64,000 nt of DNA from Apostichopus japonicus (taxonomy: Eukaryota; Echinodermata; Holothuroidea; Aspidochirotida; Stichopodidae): positions 26,320,960 through 26,384,959 of the forward strand of contig NC_092563.1 of the NCBI RefSeq assembly GCF_037975245.1. Direction: 5' to 3'. A program made the translations under genes and the position numbers. Below the pieces are notes generated by a model, which was not told the DNA's origin, ran no database searches, and saw only the letters and a program-made list of their open reading frames with translations. Position 1 is the first letter of the stretch. Every line of letters starts with the position of its first letter. This document shows, in pieces, positions 50,001-59,198 of the stretch.

Positions 50001-50897
50001 ACAAGGGCTCTTATCAGGTTTCACCCTCTGGGCATCTCAAATGGCACATTTTAATTAGCTCAAAAGGATCAACAGGTTATCTCAATTCGTGTCAAACTTG
50101 GCCATTTTCTCTGTGGTTTCTACTAGATGATATTTGCAGTGGCAGTGAGTTGTGAAAATATTTCTCAGTGTAGAAACCATGTCATGTAATTCTCATTTAT
50201 TAATAACAATTAGTCAAGGGATTGTTGGTAGCAGAACTGATTTGCTAGCTCAAAATGGGTAAAAAGAAAATGTTCTCTTATCCATAGATCTATGTCTCAA
50301 TATTTCACCTAGGAAGACTGTTCTTTCTGGATATTGAAATATTTTGGAATAAAAACCCTATATTGTAAAATCCTTGCGAGTGAATGACATGGTTGATGCC
50401 CACAAGGGAGTGCTACAAATAATAGCTGGAAACCTCCCATCTTTTCTGGTTCTCGCTTAAACTCTTGGACAAACGTAACTTCACTTGCTCTGCTTTAAAG
50501 TCAGATATTTATTTTGAAGTTTGAGCAAATTGTATGACAGGGAATCACAAAGCCCAACCTAGCTTTCTGGTTTTGTAACATGTTACTCAGTTTTAGCGAA
50601 AAGTACAGATGGACTACTTCAGTGAGCTGCTATCATTGATTGTCTCTGCAGGTCTGTTGCTACGACGAAGTCACCTGCGATCTAGAACCGGATGCCTGGA
50701 AGACGGCAGATGTTGTATACCAGGTGAATTCGACCTCTGTGATGTTGGGCTATCAGTGTGACAAGACTTACTCAGCTACTTACCTCAGGTACCTCTGGAA
50801 GGACATGCCATGCGAGTTTAAGAATTGCGCTGTCTATGGGGCCAAGAACGATTTACCTGGTCCTCCCTTTCTCCTGCCTGTCCAGAGTTGCGAGTGA
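31987..50897 (+). CDS. SIAE: sialate O-acetylesterase, complete gene (copy C)
   Basis: Exons: 31987-32059, 33614-33775, 35785-35975, 41429-41567, 44448-44628 or 44695-44875, 45630-45784, 46348-46478, 47664-47818, 48732-48921 and 50652-50897. With either exon 5 the product is 540 residues, close to the ~520 of vertebrate SIAE. A signal peptide (MSLRYSQDLIYAVIALC) precedes the SASA-type esterase domain: SYYSDHMVLQ, the nucleophile motif WLCSGQSNM (Ser134), FSAVCYLFG, SDNWGG (oxyanion region), SILWNAMIHP, GVLWYQG and the catalytic IHPRDK (His398). Enzymes of this family hydrolyse 9-O-acetyl esters on sialic acid in lysosomes or the secretory pathway. N-glycosylation sequons (FNAS, LNDS, VNIS, LNFT, VNST) fit a secreted protein. 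All introns are GT-AG and all phases join. Confidence 0.95.
32060..33613 (+). other. SIAE copy C intron 1
   Basis: Unremarkable AT-rich intron. No repeat shared with the rest of the window and no exon seen. Confidence 0.6.
33614..33775 (+). CDS. SIAE: SIAE copy C exon 2
   Basis: Encodes the start of the mature enzyme: NLSLASYYSDHMVLQMGPKS, then IIWGYANAGQKIAVTF, the first beta-rich module of the family. Acceptor tttctgcag, donor CCAG|gtgaag, both phase 1. Confidence 0.92.
33776..35784 (+). other. SIAE copy C intron 2
   Basis: About 2.0 kb. Two imperfect ~95-bp direct repeats at 34296-34380 and 34383-34470 contain ACATATATGCTGTGTTGTAT. A hAT-type miniature element occupies 35400-35756, next to exon 3. 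Confidence 0.7.
35400..35756. mobile_element. hAT-type miniature element, 357 bp, in intron 2
   Basis: Terminal inverted repeats CAGGGTTATAGC...GCTATAACCCTG, GC-rich inside with several short palindromes (GCCGGCCGGC). The flanking 8-mers attacttc and ctttcttc match at 6 of 8 positions, a worn target duplication. It ends 28 bp before exon 3. Confidence 0.72.
35785..35975 (+). CDS. SIAE: SIAE copy C exon 3 (catalytic serine)
   Basis: 191 nt. It carries LLQDVLFGDIWLCSGQSNMA, with the GQSN motif whose serine (residue 134) is the predicted nucleophile. Acceptor tcatctag, donor GCT|gtacgt. Confidence 0.93.
36301..38440. repeat. minisatellite of 29 units with dimeric higher-order structure (intron 3)
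   Basis: 29 units of about 73 or 78 bp share GGATCTAGGAGTTACCAG, CTGCTTCATACAATA and GTAGTCATGTAGTCGTGG. Between about 36746 and 38020 two unit types alternate: 78 bp with CTAAGAG, GTCAGATC and ATTGATAG, and 73 bp with CTAGGAG and GTCTATC. This gives 151-bp dimers. The outer units are single-type. Confidence 0.93.
38441..41428 (+). other. SIAE copy C intron 3, remainder
   Basis: About 3 kb of unassigned AT-rich intron. No exon, repeat or RNA gene recognised. Confidence 0.5.
41429..41567 (+). CDS. SIAE: SIAE copy C exon 4
   Basis: 139 nt: VFNASQVLNDSYNHPNIRLL and a segment ending EPWSLPSP. It aligns with the FNATRELSN/VRILSV region of vertebrate SIAE. Starts in phase 0 and ends in phase 1 (CCCA|gttagt). 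Confidence 0.9.
41581..41975 (-). mobile_element. tRNA-derived SINE in intron 4
   Basis: On the minus strand the head has an A-box-like TGGTCAAGTGGTTAAGG and a B box GGTTCAAGCCC at tRNA spacing (about 41900-41973). A ~250-bp body and a tail GCGCTATATAAG followed by (TTA)n (41581-41607) complete it. This layout is that of a pol III SINE with a LINE-like tail. It sits 13 bp downstream of exon 4. TCTTTATTA on both sides may be the target duplication. Confidence 0.75.
42040..43217. mobile_element. dispersed repeat starting with AGCTCATACC hairpin
   Basis: The left end is a hairpin (AGCTCATACCAGC / GCTGGTGTGAGCT, 42042-42068). An (ATCACTCT)n tract at 42086-42130 and several GGTCAAAGGTCA-bearing segments follow. 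The right end has GCACCATTGGTGCTCTAG. It resembles non-autonomous elements common in marine invertebrate genomes; the superfamily is not determined. Limits are approximate. Confidence 0.5.
43822..44280. repeat. 44/47-bp minisatellite, 10 units, upstream of exon 5a
   Basis: Units start GTCACTTTAGGTGGTTGAG and continue CCAATGGAAT and GATAAGTGACATTATG. Some lack the last ATT. The array ends about 170 bp before exon 5a. Confidence 0.92.
44448..44628 (+). CDS. SIAE: SIAE copy C exon 5a (alternative exon)
   Basis: 181 nt with acceptor cgttgacag and donor AAT|gtaatt. It encodes KSLGGNGSQGFLYFSAVCYL, then FGVELQQHLRYPIGLVSDNW, then GGSYIQAWSSSDVLKSCPSQ. It carries the NWGG oxyanion-region motif (Asn227). 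It starts in phase 1 and ends in phase 2, exactly as 5b, and joins exon 6 to give SQMDEK. Confidence 0.93.
44695..44875 (+). CDS. SIAE: SIAE copy C exon 5b (alternative exon)
   Basis: 181 nt with acceptor ttcgacag and donor AGT|gtaaga, a tandem duplicate of 5a after a 66-nt intron. It encodes KSLGYSNNNSFYYFSAVCYL, then FGLKLHQHLGYPVGLISDNW, then GGTHIQAWSSPDVLKSCPAS. NWGG is kept. Differences cluster at the N-terminal loop (GGNGSQGFL versus YSNNNSFYY) and at the SY/TH pair just after NWGG, near the predicted active site. Using both 5a and 5b shifts the frame and meets a stop within nine codons. Confidence 0.92.
44876..45629 (+). other. SIAE copy C intron 5
   Basis: 754-bp intron (from 5b) with ordinary borders. 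No further exon-5-like copy is present in it. Confidence 0.65.
45630..45784 (+). CDS. SIAE: SIAE copy C exon 6
   Basis: 155 nt: DEKPKKVVNISKPMNIWEKM, EVEGPSGDSILWNAMIHPML and NFTIKGVLWYQ. It contains the family-conserved LWNAMIHP and GVLWYQG signatures. Acceptor ttttccag, donor CAAG|gtatgt. Confidence 0.94.
46348..46478 (+). CDS. SIAE: SIAE copy C exon 7
   Basis: 131 nt: GEANSAESDRYACLFPAMIN, DWRRKWYEGTGGNTEVAFPF and GFVQ. It matches the FPALIEDWR...FPFGLVQL block of vertebrate SIAE. Acceptor tctcttgcag, donor CAG|gtgagg. Confidence 0.94.
46700..46885. repeat. 45-bp tandem repeat, about 4 units (intron 7)
   Basis: Units contain ATCATGTTTGGACTGATCTT followed by AAATTGT and AATTAGTTAC. Confidence 0.85.
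47330..47590. repeat. 43-bp minisatellite, about 6 units (intron 7)
   Basis: Units read GGAGGTTGGGGTTCATGGCC then CCACTGCTCCCACCCCTTAC. The equivalent intron of copy B has about three units. Confidence 0.92.
47664..47818 (+). CDS. SIAE: SIAE copy C exon 8
   Basis: 155 nt: LCTSNVPFNDTDYPLIRRAQ, TAGYGYVPNPKMENVFMSVS, then LDLPDPSSPYDA at the junction. It aligns with IRWHQTADFGYVPNPKM of vertebrate SIAE. Acceptor ctttcag, donor ATGC|gtaagt. Confidence 0.94.
47819..48731 (+). other. SIAE copy C intron 8
   Basis: 913-bp intron. A splice-like stretch at 48588-48689 (acceptor ctattgtag, donor gtaagg, partly shared with copy A positions 1-40) would break the reading frame if used, so it is not called an exon. 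Confidence 0.55.
48732..48921 (+). CDS. SIAE: SIAE copy C exon 9 (catalytic histidine)
   Basis: 190 nt beginning IHPRDKQDVAHRLVLGARAI. His398 of HPRDK is the predicted catalytic base. Acceptor tttgttccag, donor GAG|gtaaga. The DNA differs from copy A at five positions, all amino-acid changing. Confidence 0.95.
48922..50651 (+). other. SIAE copy C intron 9
   Basis: 1.73 kb. It lacks the LINE fragment that interrupts the same intron of copy A and so preserves its empty target site near 50577. No other feature. Confidence 0.65.
50652..50897 (+). CDS. SIAE: SIAE copy C exon 10 (stop)
   Basis: 246 nt encoding the C-terminal domain VCCYDEVTCDLEPDAW through PGPPFLLPVQSCE and TGA. The cysteine at residue 468 has a counterpart in the CCSDHRC segment of vertebrate SIAE but is lost in copy A. 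Confidence 0.94.
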   Translation, partial: VCCYDEVTCDLEPDAWKTADVVYQVNSTSVMLGYQCDKTYSATYLRYLWKDMPCEFKNCAVYGAKNDLPGPPFLLPVQSCE

Positions 50898-52335
50898 CCA
50901 CTTTGGTCTGTATTGATCCAACGCAGACTATAGTCTTTCACTCACGACTGAGGCCTTACATAATGCAACAAATCCTATAAGTATTTTTTTTCTCTTTTTT
51001 TCTCTTTTTTTCTTCTTGCTTAAAAAGTTTTGTTCTGATGATGTTTGTATATAAAGAATTAAGAGATAGTTTTTATATGTGGTTAAAGTGGTTAATAGTT
51101 TGATTTAGTTGGTATAAAAGGAGATTTTCCAAAGAGCAATGCTATAGTCAGAGAGGCAACCATCAAAAGTTTTAAGGAATCAACCCAGTTTTATTTACGC
51201 AACACAATTAAATTCTTTGCATTTTGCCAATGGTAGAGGCACTTTCAGTTGGGCTTGCAATCATGCCTTTAACTGTGCTGTTTGAATGGCTGGGCCTATA
51301 CTAGAATAATGCTATAGTCAGAGAGGCAACCATCAAAAGTTTTAAGGAACCAACCCTGGATGGTCATTTACACAATCTTTCAAACCCATGTTAATCTACT
51401 GAATATTCAACATCAAAACAATTTGATTGGATAAATAGTTTTCTAGCAATTTGTGGTGTAGAAATGTATAGATTTCAGTTTTACAACAGCATGCTTTAAT
51501 TTGCCAATTAGGCCCCTTTTGTTTATGTAAGAGGCATTAACAGGGAGGTTGAAAATACCAGCATTCAAACTTAACATTTTCTTTAGAGAAACCTCATATG
51601 CATTCTGTGTTTAGTCTGATTTTATCTAAAGGAACTATATCAGTATTTTTTTTTTATCCTATCCTTCTTTTGATGACCTCAGAATATTTTCCAGAAATTT
51701 ATATCAGTGTATTGTGAGCAGATATCAATTGGTTCACCCATGCATACATTAAGAGGAATGTCAATTATTAATCTTGAAGCACCAGTTCTAGATTTCAAGG
51801 TCATAGGAATTAGTCAGTGTGTAGTTGTTTCCACGCTAAGTATTCGTAGTTGGATCTAAGCTTTCCAGTAACTTGGCAATGTGTTTCATTCACCAACGTT
51901 GTTGTTGTCGTTTACTCTGTACTTTACCAAACAATAATAATTTCAGTTTTATTGGAGAGATCATTTCTGGATACAAATAGAAACAAATATTGAGCAATCC
52001 AACCATCGTGGCAAATTGAGCCAAAACGCATGAATCCTATTGTCGGAGAAGTTTTCTGATCCTCGGCGGATCCAATCTTTTTTAAGTTTGCGGTCATTGT
52101 GCATGTTGGATCTTGCCCTTTGAATATGCGGCTGGGTTTCTATTGACAGCGAAATAATATGCAGGATAGTTTTATGACCTGTTCTCACTAGATTTGCAGC
52201 TCGATAAAAAATCCCTTGTGTAAATGCGGCAATTTGCTTAAACTTTGTAGAAATTCAATGTATGAATGTTCAATTGATGTGGTGCTTAATACTGTTCTGT
52301 AACAAGCACCGGTTCATTCAATCTGTAATATAGTA
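50898..52335 (+). other. 3' flank of SIAE copy C
   Basis: Homologous to 1922-3345 of segment A. It contains T-rich tracts at 50985-51020 and the same pair of ~47-bp direct repeats (51138-51184 and 51307-51353). No coding sequence. Confidence 0.65.
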
Positions 52336-52690
52336 TTCATTCATATTTAGTAAAGATTCCTAAATCCTATTGGTCCATTCAGGTCAGCTGACCGTGGTTA
52401 ATCCTGTGAGTAACCCACGGTAAAATTACGGGGCATCACTTTAATAAATCTTTGGTTATATGTAACCAAACGTTTTGTTTTATGATTTTTCCCCCACACA
52501 AATGGTAGTGTATGAATGAACGGGGTTAATCAACGGTCTAGCGTGCGTTACTCACATGATTAATGCACTCCGGGTGTTAATGCTATCGCTGGATGCACTC
52601 GGGCTCCGCCCTCGTGCATCACTTGCATTATACCCCGATCGTGCATTAATCCTGTGAGTAACGCACGCTAGACCGTTGATTAACCCCTTA
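52336..52690. mobile_element. hairpin element (C-specific insertion)
   Basis: About 355 bp absent from A and B at the same site (A near 3340). Its right part is an inverted repeat with 47-bp arms (52522-52568 and 52641-52687, one mismatch) and a 72-nt loop that itself contains an imperfect palindrome (GATGCACTCGGGC / GCCCTCGTGCATC). The target may be TA. No classical terminal repeats were found. Confidence 0.7.
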
Positions 52691-53065
52691 TTAATGTGCG
52701 ACTGTTCTTCTCACAGTGAATGGTCTCACCAATAGAATCAGTTGTCTTTGTGTGTGCTTTGGGGGGGGGGGGGGTGCTTGAGGCTGAACCAATAGCTGAA
52801 ATATTATTTCCAATGACTCTGCATTGTTGCATTGCTTCCCTTGTTAATTTTGCCCCATTTTGAGATTAAGTTGACTATTCCTGTTCTTGAGTTTGTCTTT
52901 CAACTGCCAATTTTTGGTTCCATGCCGAAGGCTCAGTAACCTTTGCAATCGTGATGGCGTGTGTGTCCGTACGTGTGCGTGTACATGTATGTGTGTATGT
53001 GACAGTCAGCTTGTAAGCACGATATCTCCAGAAGCACAAGTTAAAGTCAATGTCATGCTTGGTAG

Positions 53066-53725
53066 GTGGATGCCCCATACATTTGCCCTATTGTTTGTGG
53101 TTCCCATCTCATGCATATTGATATGTGGGAGGGCCTTAACGTAAAGTTTTTATAATGGCAATATCTCTTCAACCGTATGTCGGATTTAGTTCATACTTGG
53201 TATGGTGATGTCAGTTGATGATAGATGGTCACATATATCAAGAAATTTACTCTCATTAATATGCATGAATGGGCATGGCTAGAATGTTATCACAGTGAAA
53301 AGCTTGTAAACATAATATATCTTCAACAGTACGTCTAATATTGTTCATACGTGGTATGGTGATGTAACTGCATAGTAAGTATATGCTCCTTGCAGCAACA
53401 ACTTTTACCTCATTAATATTCATGAGTTGGTGGGGCTGAATGGGAAATAGTATGAAATGCTTTTAAGCATGATATCTCATCAACCATGAGATGAGATTGT
53501 TCAAATCTTTTTAAGTTTTATAAATCGTTATCTATTGTCTTTATTATTAAATTGATAATTAAACCTTGAAATATGACACATTGTGAAATGTTTTCTCACC
53601 AGTAAACAGTGTTTTCTCTGATTTCATGAAATGAAGTCAAAGCTCCAGTTGAAAATAAATCTATGCTCATAATCATAACGCACTTATTGTGTTTAAGATT
53701 GGATTCTTATAAAGTAAATGTTTCA
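53066..53725. repeat. degenerate tandem repeat with GATATCTC motifs
   Basis: About three units of roughly 150 bp sharing ATATCTCTTCAACC, TTCATACTTGGTATGGTGAT and CTCATTAATAT. Segments A and B have only a short unit here, so copy number changed between duplicates. Confidence 0.55.
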
Positions 53726-53869
53726 TATGTCACAAACTCTTTTATAGTAGATTAAATTTACCGTATTTTTGACTTTGCATAAACGAAGTAAAATACAACA
53801 ACACATAACTTATTTGTCCTTGTTGTCTTTTTGAATCATGTAATTGTTACATATGTTTGTTAATTAAGT

Positions 53870-54954
53870 CAGTGGCGGCGGAACCGGGGGGGCTTGGGGG
53901 GGCTCAGCCCCCCAATGAAAAAGTTGAGGGGGCAAATGCATGATAAGCCCCCCCAATATTTACCAAGGCTCCAAAACGTGCATATGCCCATTTTTCAATG
54001 CATACTTGTCGATCTGTCCGACGCACACGTATACTATATAGGTGTAATAATTTTAGTAATTGCTGGGGGACCCTCGGCCCGTCCCCTGGCTATAGACCAC
54101 ATTGTCACCCCAACCGCGTCTTCACGCCCCGTGAAAAGTGGAAGCAGTGAGTGTGAGTACCGGTAAGCGTAACACAACTTCGTCTTAGGCCAATGACTTG
54201 CCTCATTTCAGCCAGTTCTCCAACATCCCCTTACTTAGTGGCGGAGCGTCCATATATACAGTCAGGGGGCGGGTGCCCCCCCCCCCCCCTGACGGACTCA
54301 AATGGACTGCTGGCGCCCTTTTCAGCTTTTCACTACTTTTTACTTATTCGCAATTATTGACTATTTTATTGCGCTCTCATATACCTATTGACATTTGTCA
54401 TATTCTGTTGGTGTAATTTTCCGACAAAATGGCTACGACACCTAGTTATTCTCCGTTTATCTGCAAATTAGCAAGGCCCGGAAAGGGTCATTTCCTGCAA
54501 TCTAGGGAGTATCTTTACTCAAAAATTTTCTGTACGCTCCGCGCCAACCTGTGGTGGCGCTCCGCTTAGATAGTGTCGAAAGCGCCCCTAGAGACCATTC
54601 TTGCCCCCCCTGACCAATACCCCTAGCCCCGCCACTGCCCTTACCACACTCAAAAACGTCTTTTCGAGTACACTACGAGCAATAGCTACTCTCTTAAAAC
54701 ACCATCGAATATACAATTTACAATGTTTTTACAGACTTTTACGTGCAATCTGAGAAATTGCAGGCTTGAGACCCACACTTTAGGGCTAGGTATTCGCAGC
54801 ATAAAACACTCGGGAAGGGCCGTTTCCGGCCATCTGGGGGTTTGAAAAAACCCAAAATTTTCTTGTACGCTCCGCGCCAACCGATGGTGGCGCTCCGCTT
54901 AGATAGTCTCCACACATTAGCCCCCCCAATAATTTTTCCGTTCCGCCGCGCCTG
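53870..54954 (+). mobile_element. hAT-type non-autonomous element, 1085 bp (copy 1)
   Basis: Terminal inverted repeats CAGTGGCGGCGGAAC and, inverted, CAGGCGCGGCGGAAC, with a perfect 8-bp target duplication AATTAAGT (53862-53869 and 54955-54962). TIR type and 8-bp duplication are those of hAT transposons; there is no transposase. It carries a nested 402-bp element and two copies of the shared module. A near-identical inverted copy lies at 55685-56769. The ORFs inside are accidental. Confidence 0.9.
54236..54637. mobile_element. nested hAT-type element, ~402 bp
   Basis: TIRs TAGTGGCGGAGC and, inverted, CAGTGGCGGGGC, with target duplication cccttact / cccttacc (7 of 8). It has internal poly-C and one module copy (minus, 54490-54578). 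Confidence 0.85.
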
Positions 54955-55684
54955 AATTAAGTTGTTAATTTGAGACCAAATTAGCTACAGTAGTGTATGA
55001 TTATAACAGTTAATGCCCCTGCCGCCCCACCCCCAGTTTACAGTTAATGTGTGTTATACTTCAAAATTATAATTATTATTGGCGATTTCAATTCCTCAAG
55101 TTGTAAAAAGAAACTGAAGCCAAACATTTACCCACAACAGGCGCGTATCCAGGGGGGGGGGCGTTGGGGGCGCGCGCCCCCGGGTAAGAAAAAGAGGAGA
55201 GAAAAAAAGAGAGAAGAAAAAGAAGGGAAAAAGAGGAGAAAGGAAGGGAAAAGAAAGAGAAAAAGGAGGGAACAGAAGATAACTTATAAAAGTGTGCTAT
55301 GAAAGCAACTGTGGCTGGTCTTGAACTCGACCGAGTCGTCGGGGAACATGACGCATTTTGGTATTAGCCCAGGATCTATATGCGAACTGCGCACTAGACA
55401 TAATTTATGTCCTTCGATGCAACACTGTCATCCAGAGATAAAATATTTTACAACGCGAACTGAATGCTAATTGTTACCCCACCCCTAGAACCGTAACTCA
55501 TACAATGAATCTAAAAATAAAAAATTTCGCATGCGATTTGAGAATTGAGCACATTTCCTATGAATATCATGCAGCGGATCCAAATGTGTATCATTGCCGG
55601 CGGGGGGGGGGGCGGACGCACACATCACTTCTTAAGATTGTTCCCACCTGCATGAAAACGCGCGCCCCACAACCCTACGCCCAC

Positions 55685-56769
55685 CAGACGCGGCGGAACG
55701 GAAAAATTATTGGGGGGGCTAATGTGTGGAGACTATCTAAGCGGAGCGCCACCATCGGTTGGCGCGGAGCGTACAAGAAAATTTTGGGTTTTTTCAAACC
55801 CCCAGATGGCCGGAAACGGCCCTCCCGAGTGTTTTATGCTGCGAATACCTAGCCCTAAAGTGTGGGTCTCAAGCCTGCAATTTCTCAGATTGCACGTAAA
55901 AGTCTGTAAAAACATTGTAAATTGTATATTCGATGGTGTTTTAAGAGAGTAGCTATTACTCGTAGTGTACTCGAAAAGACGTTTTTGAGTGTGGTAAGGG
56001 CAGTGGCGGGGCTAGGGGTATTGGTCAGGGGGGGCAAGAATGGTCTCTAGGGGCGCTTTCGACACTATCTAAGCGGAGCGCCACCACAGGTTGGCGCGGA
56101 GCGTACAGAAAATTTTTGAGTAAAGATACTCCCTAGATTGCAGGAAATGACCCTTTCCGGGCCTTGCTAATTTGCAGATAAACGGAGAATAAATAGGTGT
56201 CGTAGCCATTTTGTCGGAAAATTACACCAACAGAATATGACAAATGTCAATAGGTATATGAGAGCGCAATAAAATAGTCAATAATTGCGAATAAGTAAAA
56301 AGTAGTGAAAAGCTGAAAAGGGCGCCAGCAGTCCATTTGAGTCCGTCAGGGGGGGGGGGGCACCCGCCCCCTGACTGTATATATGGACGCTCCGCCACTA
56401 AGTAAGGGGATGTTGGAGAACTGGCTGAAATGAGGCAAGTCATTGGCCTAAGACGAAGTTGTGTTACGCTTACCGGTACTCACACTCACTGCTTCCACTT
56501 TTCACGGGGCGTGAAGACGCGGTTGGGGTGACAATGTGGTCTATAGCCAGGGGACGGGCCGAGGGTCCCCCAGCAATTACTAAAATTATTACACCTATAT
56601 AGTATACGTGTGCGTCGGACAGATCGACAAGTATGCATTGAAAAATGGGCATATGCACGTTTCGGAGCCTTGGTAAATATTGGGGGGGCTTATCATGCAT
56701 TTGCCCCCTCAACTTTTTCATTGGGGGGCTGAGCCCCCCCAAGCCCCCCCCCCGGTTCCGCCGCCACTG
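55685..56769 (-). mobile_element. hAT-type non-autonomous element, 1085 bp (copy 2, inverted)
   Basis: Reverse complement of 53870-54954 with very few differences. It has its own perfect 8-bp duplication ACGCCCAC (55677-55684 and 56770-56777), so it is an independent insertion, here inside the element at 55138-57664. It contains the same nested 400-bp element (56001-56400) at the same internal site. Confidence 0.9.
56001..56400. mobile_element. nested hAT-type element inside copy 2
   Basis: Same element and same duplication (ggtaaggg / agtaaggg) as 54236-54637, inverted. Confidence 0.85.
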
Positions 56770-57536
56770 ACGCCCACCCCTCTAATCGCTTCCCGATGAG
56801 TTACGAAACCAGACCCATCGTATACAAAAGTCTACTTGGATTATTTGTCCCCTGATTTTTTCTGCAGATGCCCATGCATTTCCCCAAACTAAATTTCTAA
56901 GCCATGAGATCTTAAACTTAAGGAGGTTTGGGAGCATCACTGGGTCTGGGAAGTGTTATTTCCGGTGATCTGGGAGGTATATTTGCCAAAATTGTCTTGT
57001 ACGCTACGCGCGAACCTATGGTCGCGCTCCGCTTAGATAGTATCAGAGAACAGACACGCGTCCCCACCATTATCCAAGACTGATATGTGCCCATGCACCA
57101 AAAAATTAACTGTGTTTGATTTTTCGAAATTTCCCTGACCAACATTCCTAACACATTCTTCCCTCTTCTCGTGCAATTTTGACCGGTCTGTAGGGGTTGA
57201 AGGAGGTTTTTTGTATTGGCTGTCCATAGATGAAATTTTGTGCATTATTGGTATGTTTTGAAGTGAATTTATTTCACGAGAAGTGTGAAGTTTCAAATTC
57301 TGAACGAATAATGGGCTTAAAACCTTGAAAAGTAGGGCTGACGGGTATTGTGGGCCGCGACGTAGAATCACCTACAAAAGCAATGATCCACAGGAGATGC
57401 GATGAGGTCGAACATGATGTGTGACTGGTGACAATCCTCAAAAAGGTTATGGATGGAAAAATAATATTGGGAAAATACTTGGTCTACTCAGGCAAAAGTG
57501 AACATCTAGTTGGTCATTTTCAAGCGCGATATGTGC

Positions 57537-57622
57537 CATTTCCGGTGATCTGGGGGGTGTCGAAACCAGAAATTTTCTTGTGCGCTGCGCGCCAACCGAT
57601 GGTGGCGCTCCGCTTAGATAGT
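57537..57622 (-). repeat. shared ~90-bp module (one of 11 copies)
   Basis: The core reads ACTATCTAAGCGGAGCGCC, then GGTTGGCGCG, AGCGTACAAGAAAATTT and a spaced CCGGAAATGGC. Other copies: 27251-27337 (-), 54490-54578 (-), 54822-54910 (-), 55729-55822 (+), 56062-56160 (+), 56955-57045 (-), 58170-58262 (+), 58880-58968 (+), 59604-59690 (+) and 59695-59775 (+, left end missing). They occur in elements with different terminal repeats. Confidence 0.8.
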
Positions 57623-57669
57623 CATTCGCGCCCCCCGGGTTAGAAAATCCTGGATACGCCCCTGCACAA

Positions 57670-58124
57670 TTGCAAAGAAAATATACGTGATATGTTTCTT
57701 AGCAGTGCCTAAACTGGCGTAGTTGTTGTGCCCTTGGTAAGCAGCGCCCAGGTTGGAGCAAACAGGCTGTCTAAAAGGTAGGCTATATAATGCCAACATT
57801 ACACTGTTAGGTGGAGTAGGTATGACAGCTTATGTACGTTACTATGCTTAGCTTTCCTTTGAGCTTGGTGGAATAATCTCATTACTTTTCCAGGTGGTGA
57901 TAATGAATGGAGGGGTGTTTTATAGGCGGGGGAGGGTGAGGGGGCGTGGGGAGGGTTCCATTTGTAAAAACCTTTTGGCGACTGCAATGTACAAGTTTTG
58001 CTTTCTATGATGCATAAGCAAGCTTGTATTTGGACATGTCCTTCGATGAATATTTTTATTGCTTGAGTTAGGTCGTCATTCCACTCATGAAAACATGTTC
58101 GTCTTTATCCAGTGTCTTTTCTCA
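57670..58124. other. C flank, piece homologous to A 5530-5980
   Basis: Non-coding duplicate sequence lying between two hAT-like insertions. No gene. Confidence 0.6.
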
Positions 58125-58816
58125 GTCATCAGGCGCGTATCCAGGATTTTCAAACCCGGGGGGCGCGAATTACTATCTAAGCGGAGCGCCACCATCGGTT
58201 GGCGCGCAGCATACAAGAAAATTTCTTGTTTTGAAACCCCCCCAGATCACCGGAAACGGCACTTCTCGGGCTTGAAAAGACCAACCAGATGTACACTTGT
58301 TGCCTGAGAACCAGGTATTTCCTAATAGTTTTTTTTTTGCATCAATAACCTTTTTGAAGTTTGTCAACCCGGCACACATCATGTTCGACCTGATGGCATC
58401 TCCTGTGGGTCTATGCTTTTGTAGGTGATTCTACGTCGCGGCCCACAATACCCGTCAGCCCCACTTTTCAAGGTTTTAAGCCCCATATTTGTTCAGAATT
58501 TGAAAATTCACATTTCTCGTGAATAAACTCACTTGAAAACATACCCATAATGTTGTACAAAATTTCATCTATGGACAACCAATATAGAAAAACTTCCTTC
58601 AACCCCTAACAGACCGGTCAAAATTGCACGAGTAGAGGGAAGTGTGATGCAGAATGTTGGTCAGAAATTTTGGAAAATTCAGACAGTTAATTTATTGGTG
58701 TAGAAACATTAAAACCTCTTATAACGGCTATTATAAAACTTGGTTGAAGGAAATGAAGAAATAGCAGATATTTCCGAAACCGAACACTACACACATAGGC
58801 GTAGGAGGCGCGGCGG

Positions 58817-59198
58817 CAGTGGCGGAGCTAGGGGTATTGGTCAGGAGTGGCGAGAATGGTCTGTAGGAGCGCTTTCGACACTATCTAAGCGGAGCGCCAC
58901 CACTGGTTGGCGCGTAGCGTACAGAAAATTTTTGAATAAAGATACTCCCTAGATCGCCGGAAATGACCCTTTCCGGGTCTGGCTAATTTGCAGATAAACG
59001 AAGAATAAGGTGTCATCGCGAAATTACACCAACAAAATGTGACAAATGTCAATAAGTAGATGAGAGCGCAATAAAAAAGTCAATAATCACGAATAAGTAA
59101 AAAGTGGTAAAGAGCTGAAAAAGGCGCCAGCAGTCCATTTGAGTCCGTCAGGGGGGCATCCACCCCCCCCCCCCGACCGTATGGACGCCCCGCCACTG
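58817..59198. mobile_element. nested hAT-type element, 382 bp
   Basis: TIRs CAGTGGCGGAGC and, inverted, CAGTGGCGGGGC, with target duplication cgcggcgg / ctcggcgg (7 of 8). Same family as 54236-54637. Confidence 0.83.

Larger units (their letters stand above)
55138..57664. mobile_element. hAT-like element with 5-bp target duplication (copy 1)
   Basis: Starts CAGGCGCGTATCCAGG and ends with the inverted CAGGGGCGTATCCAGG. The 5-bp duplication CACAA flanks it (55133-55137 and 57665-57669). It is interrupted by the 1085-bp element at 55685-56769. A purine-rich tract lies at 55186-55275 and two module copies (minus) near its right part. It is non-coding. Confidence 0.83.

Noticed and set aside
53894-54166. 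90-codon ORF repeated at 56470-56742
   Set aside because: It lies within the two 1085-bp hAT-type elements, overlaps their terminal G-rich repeats and has no transposase motif.
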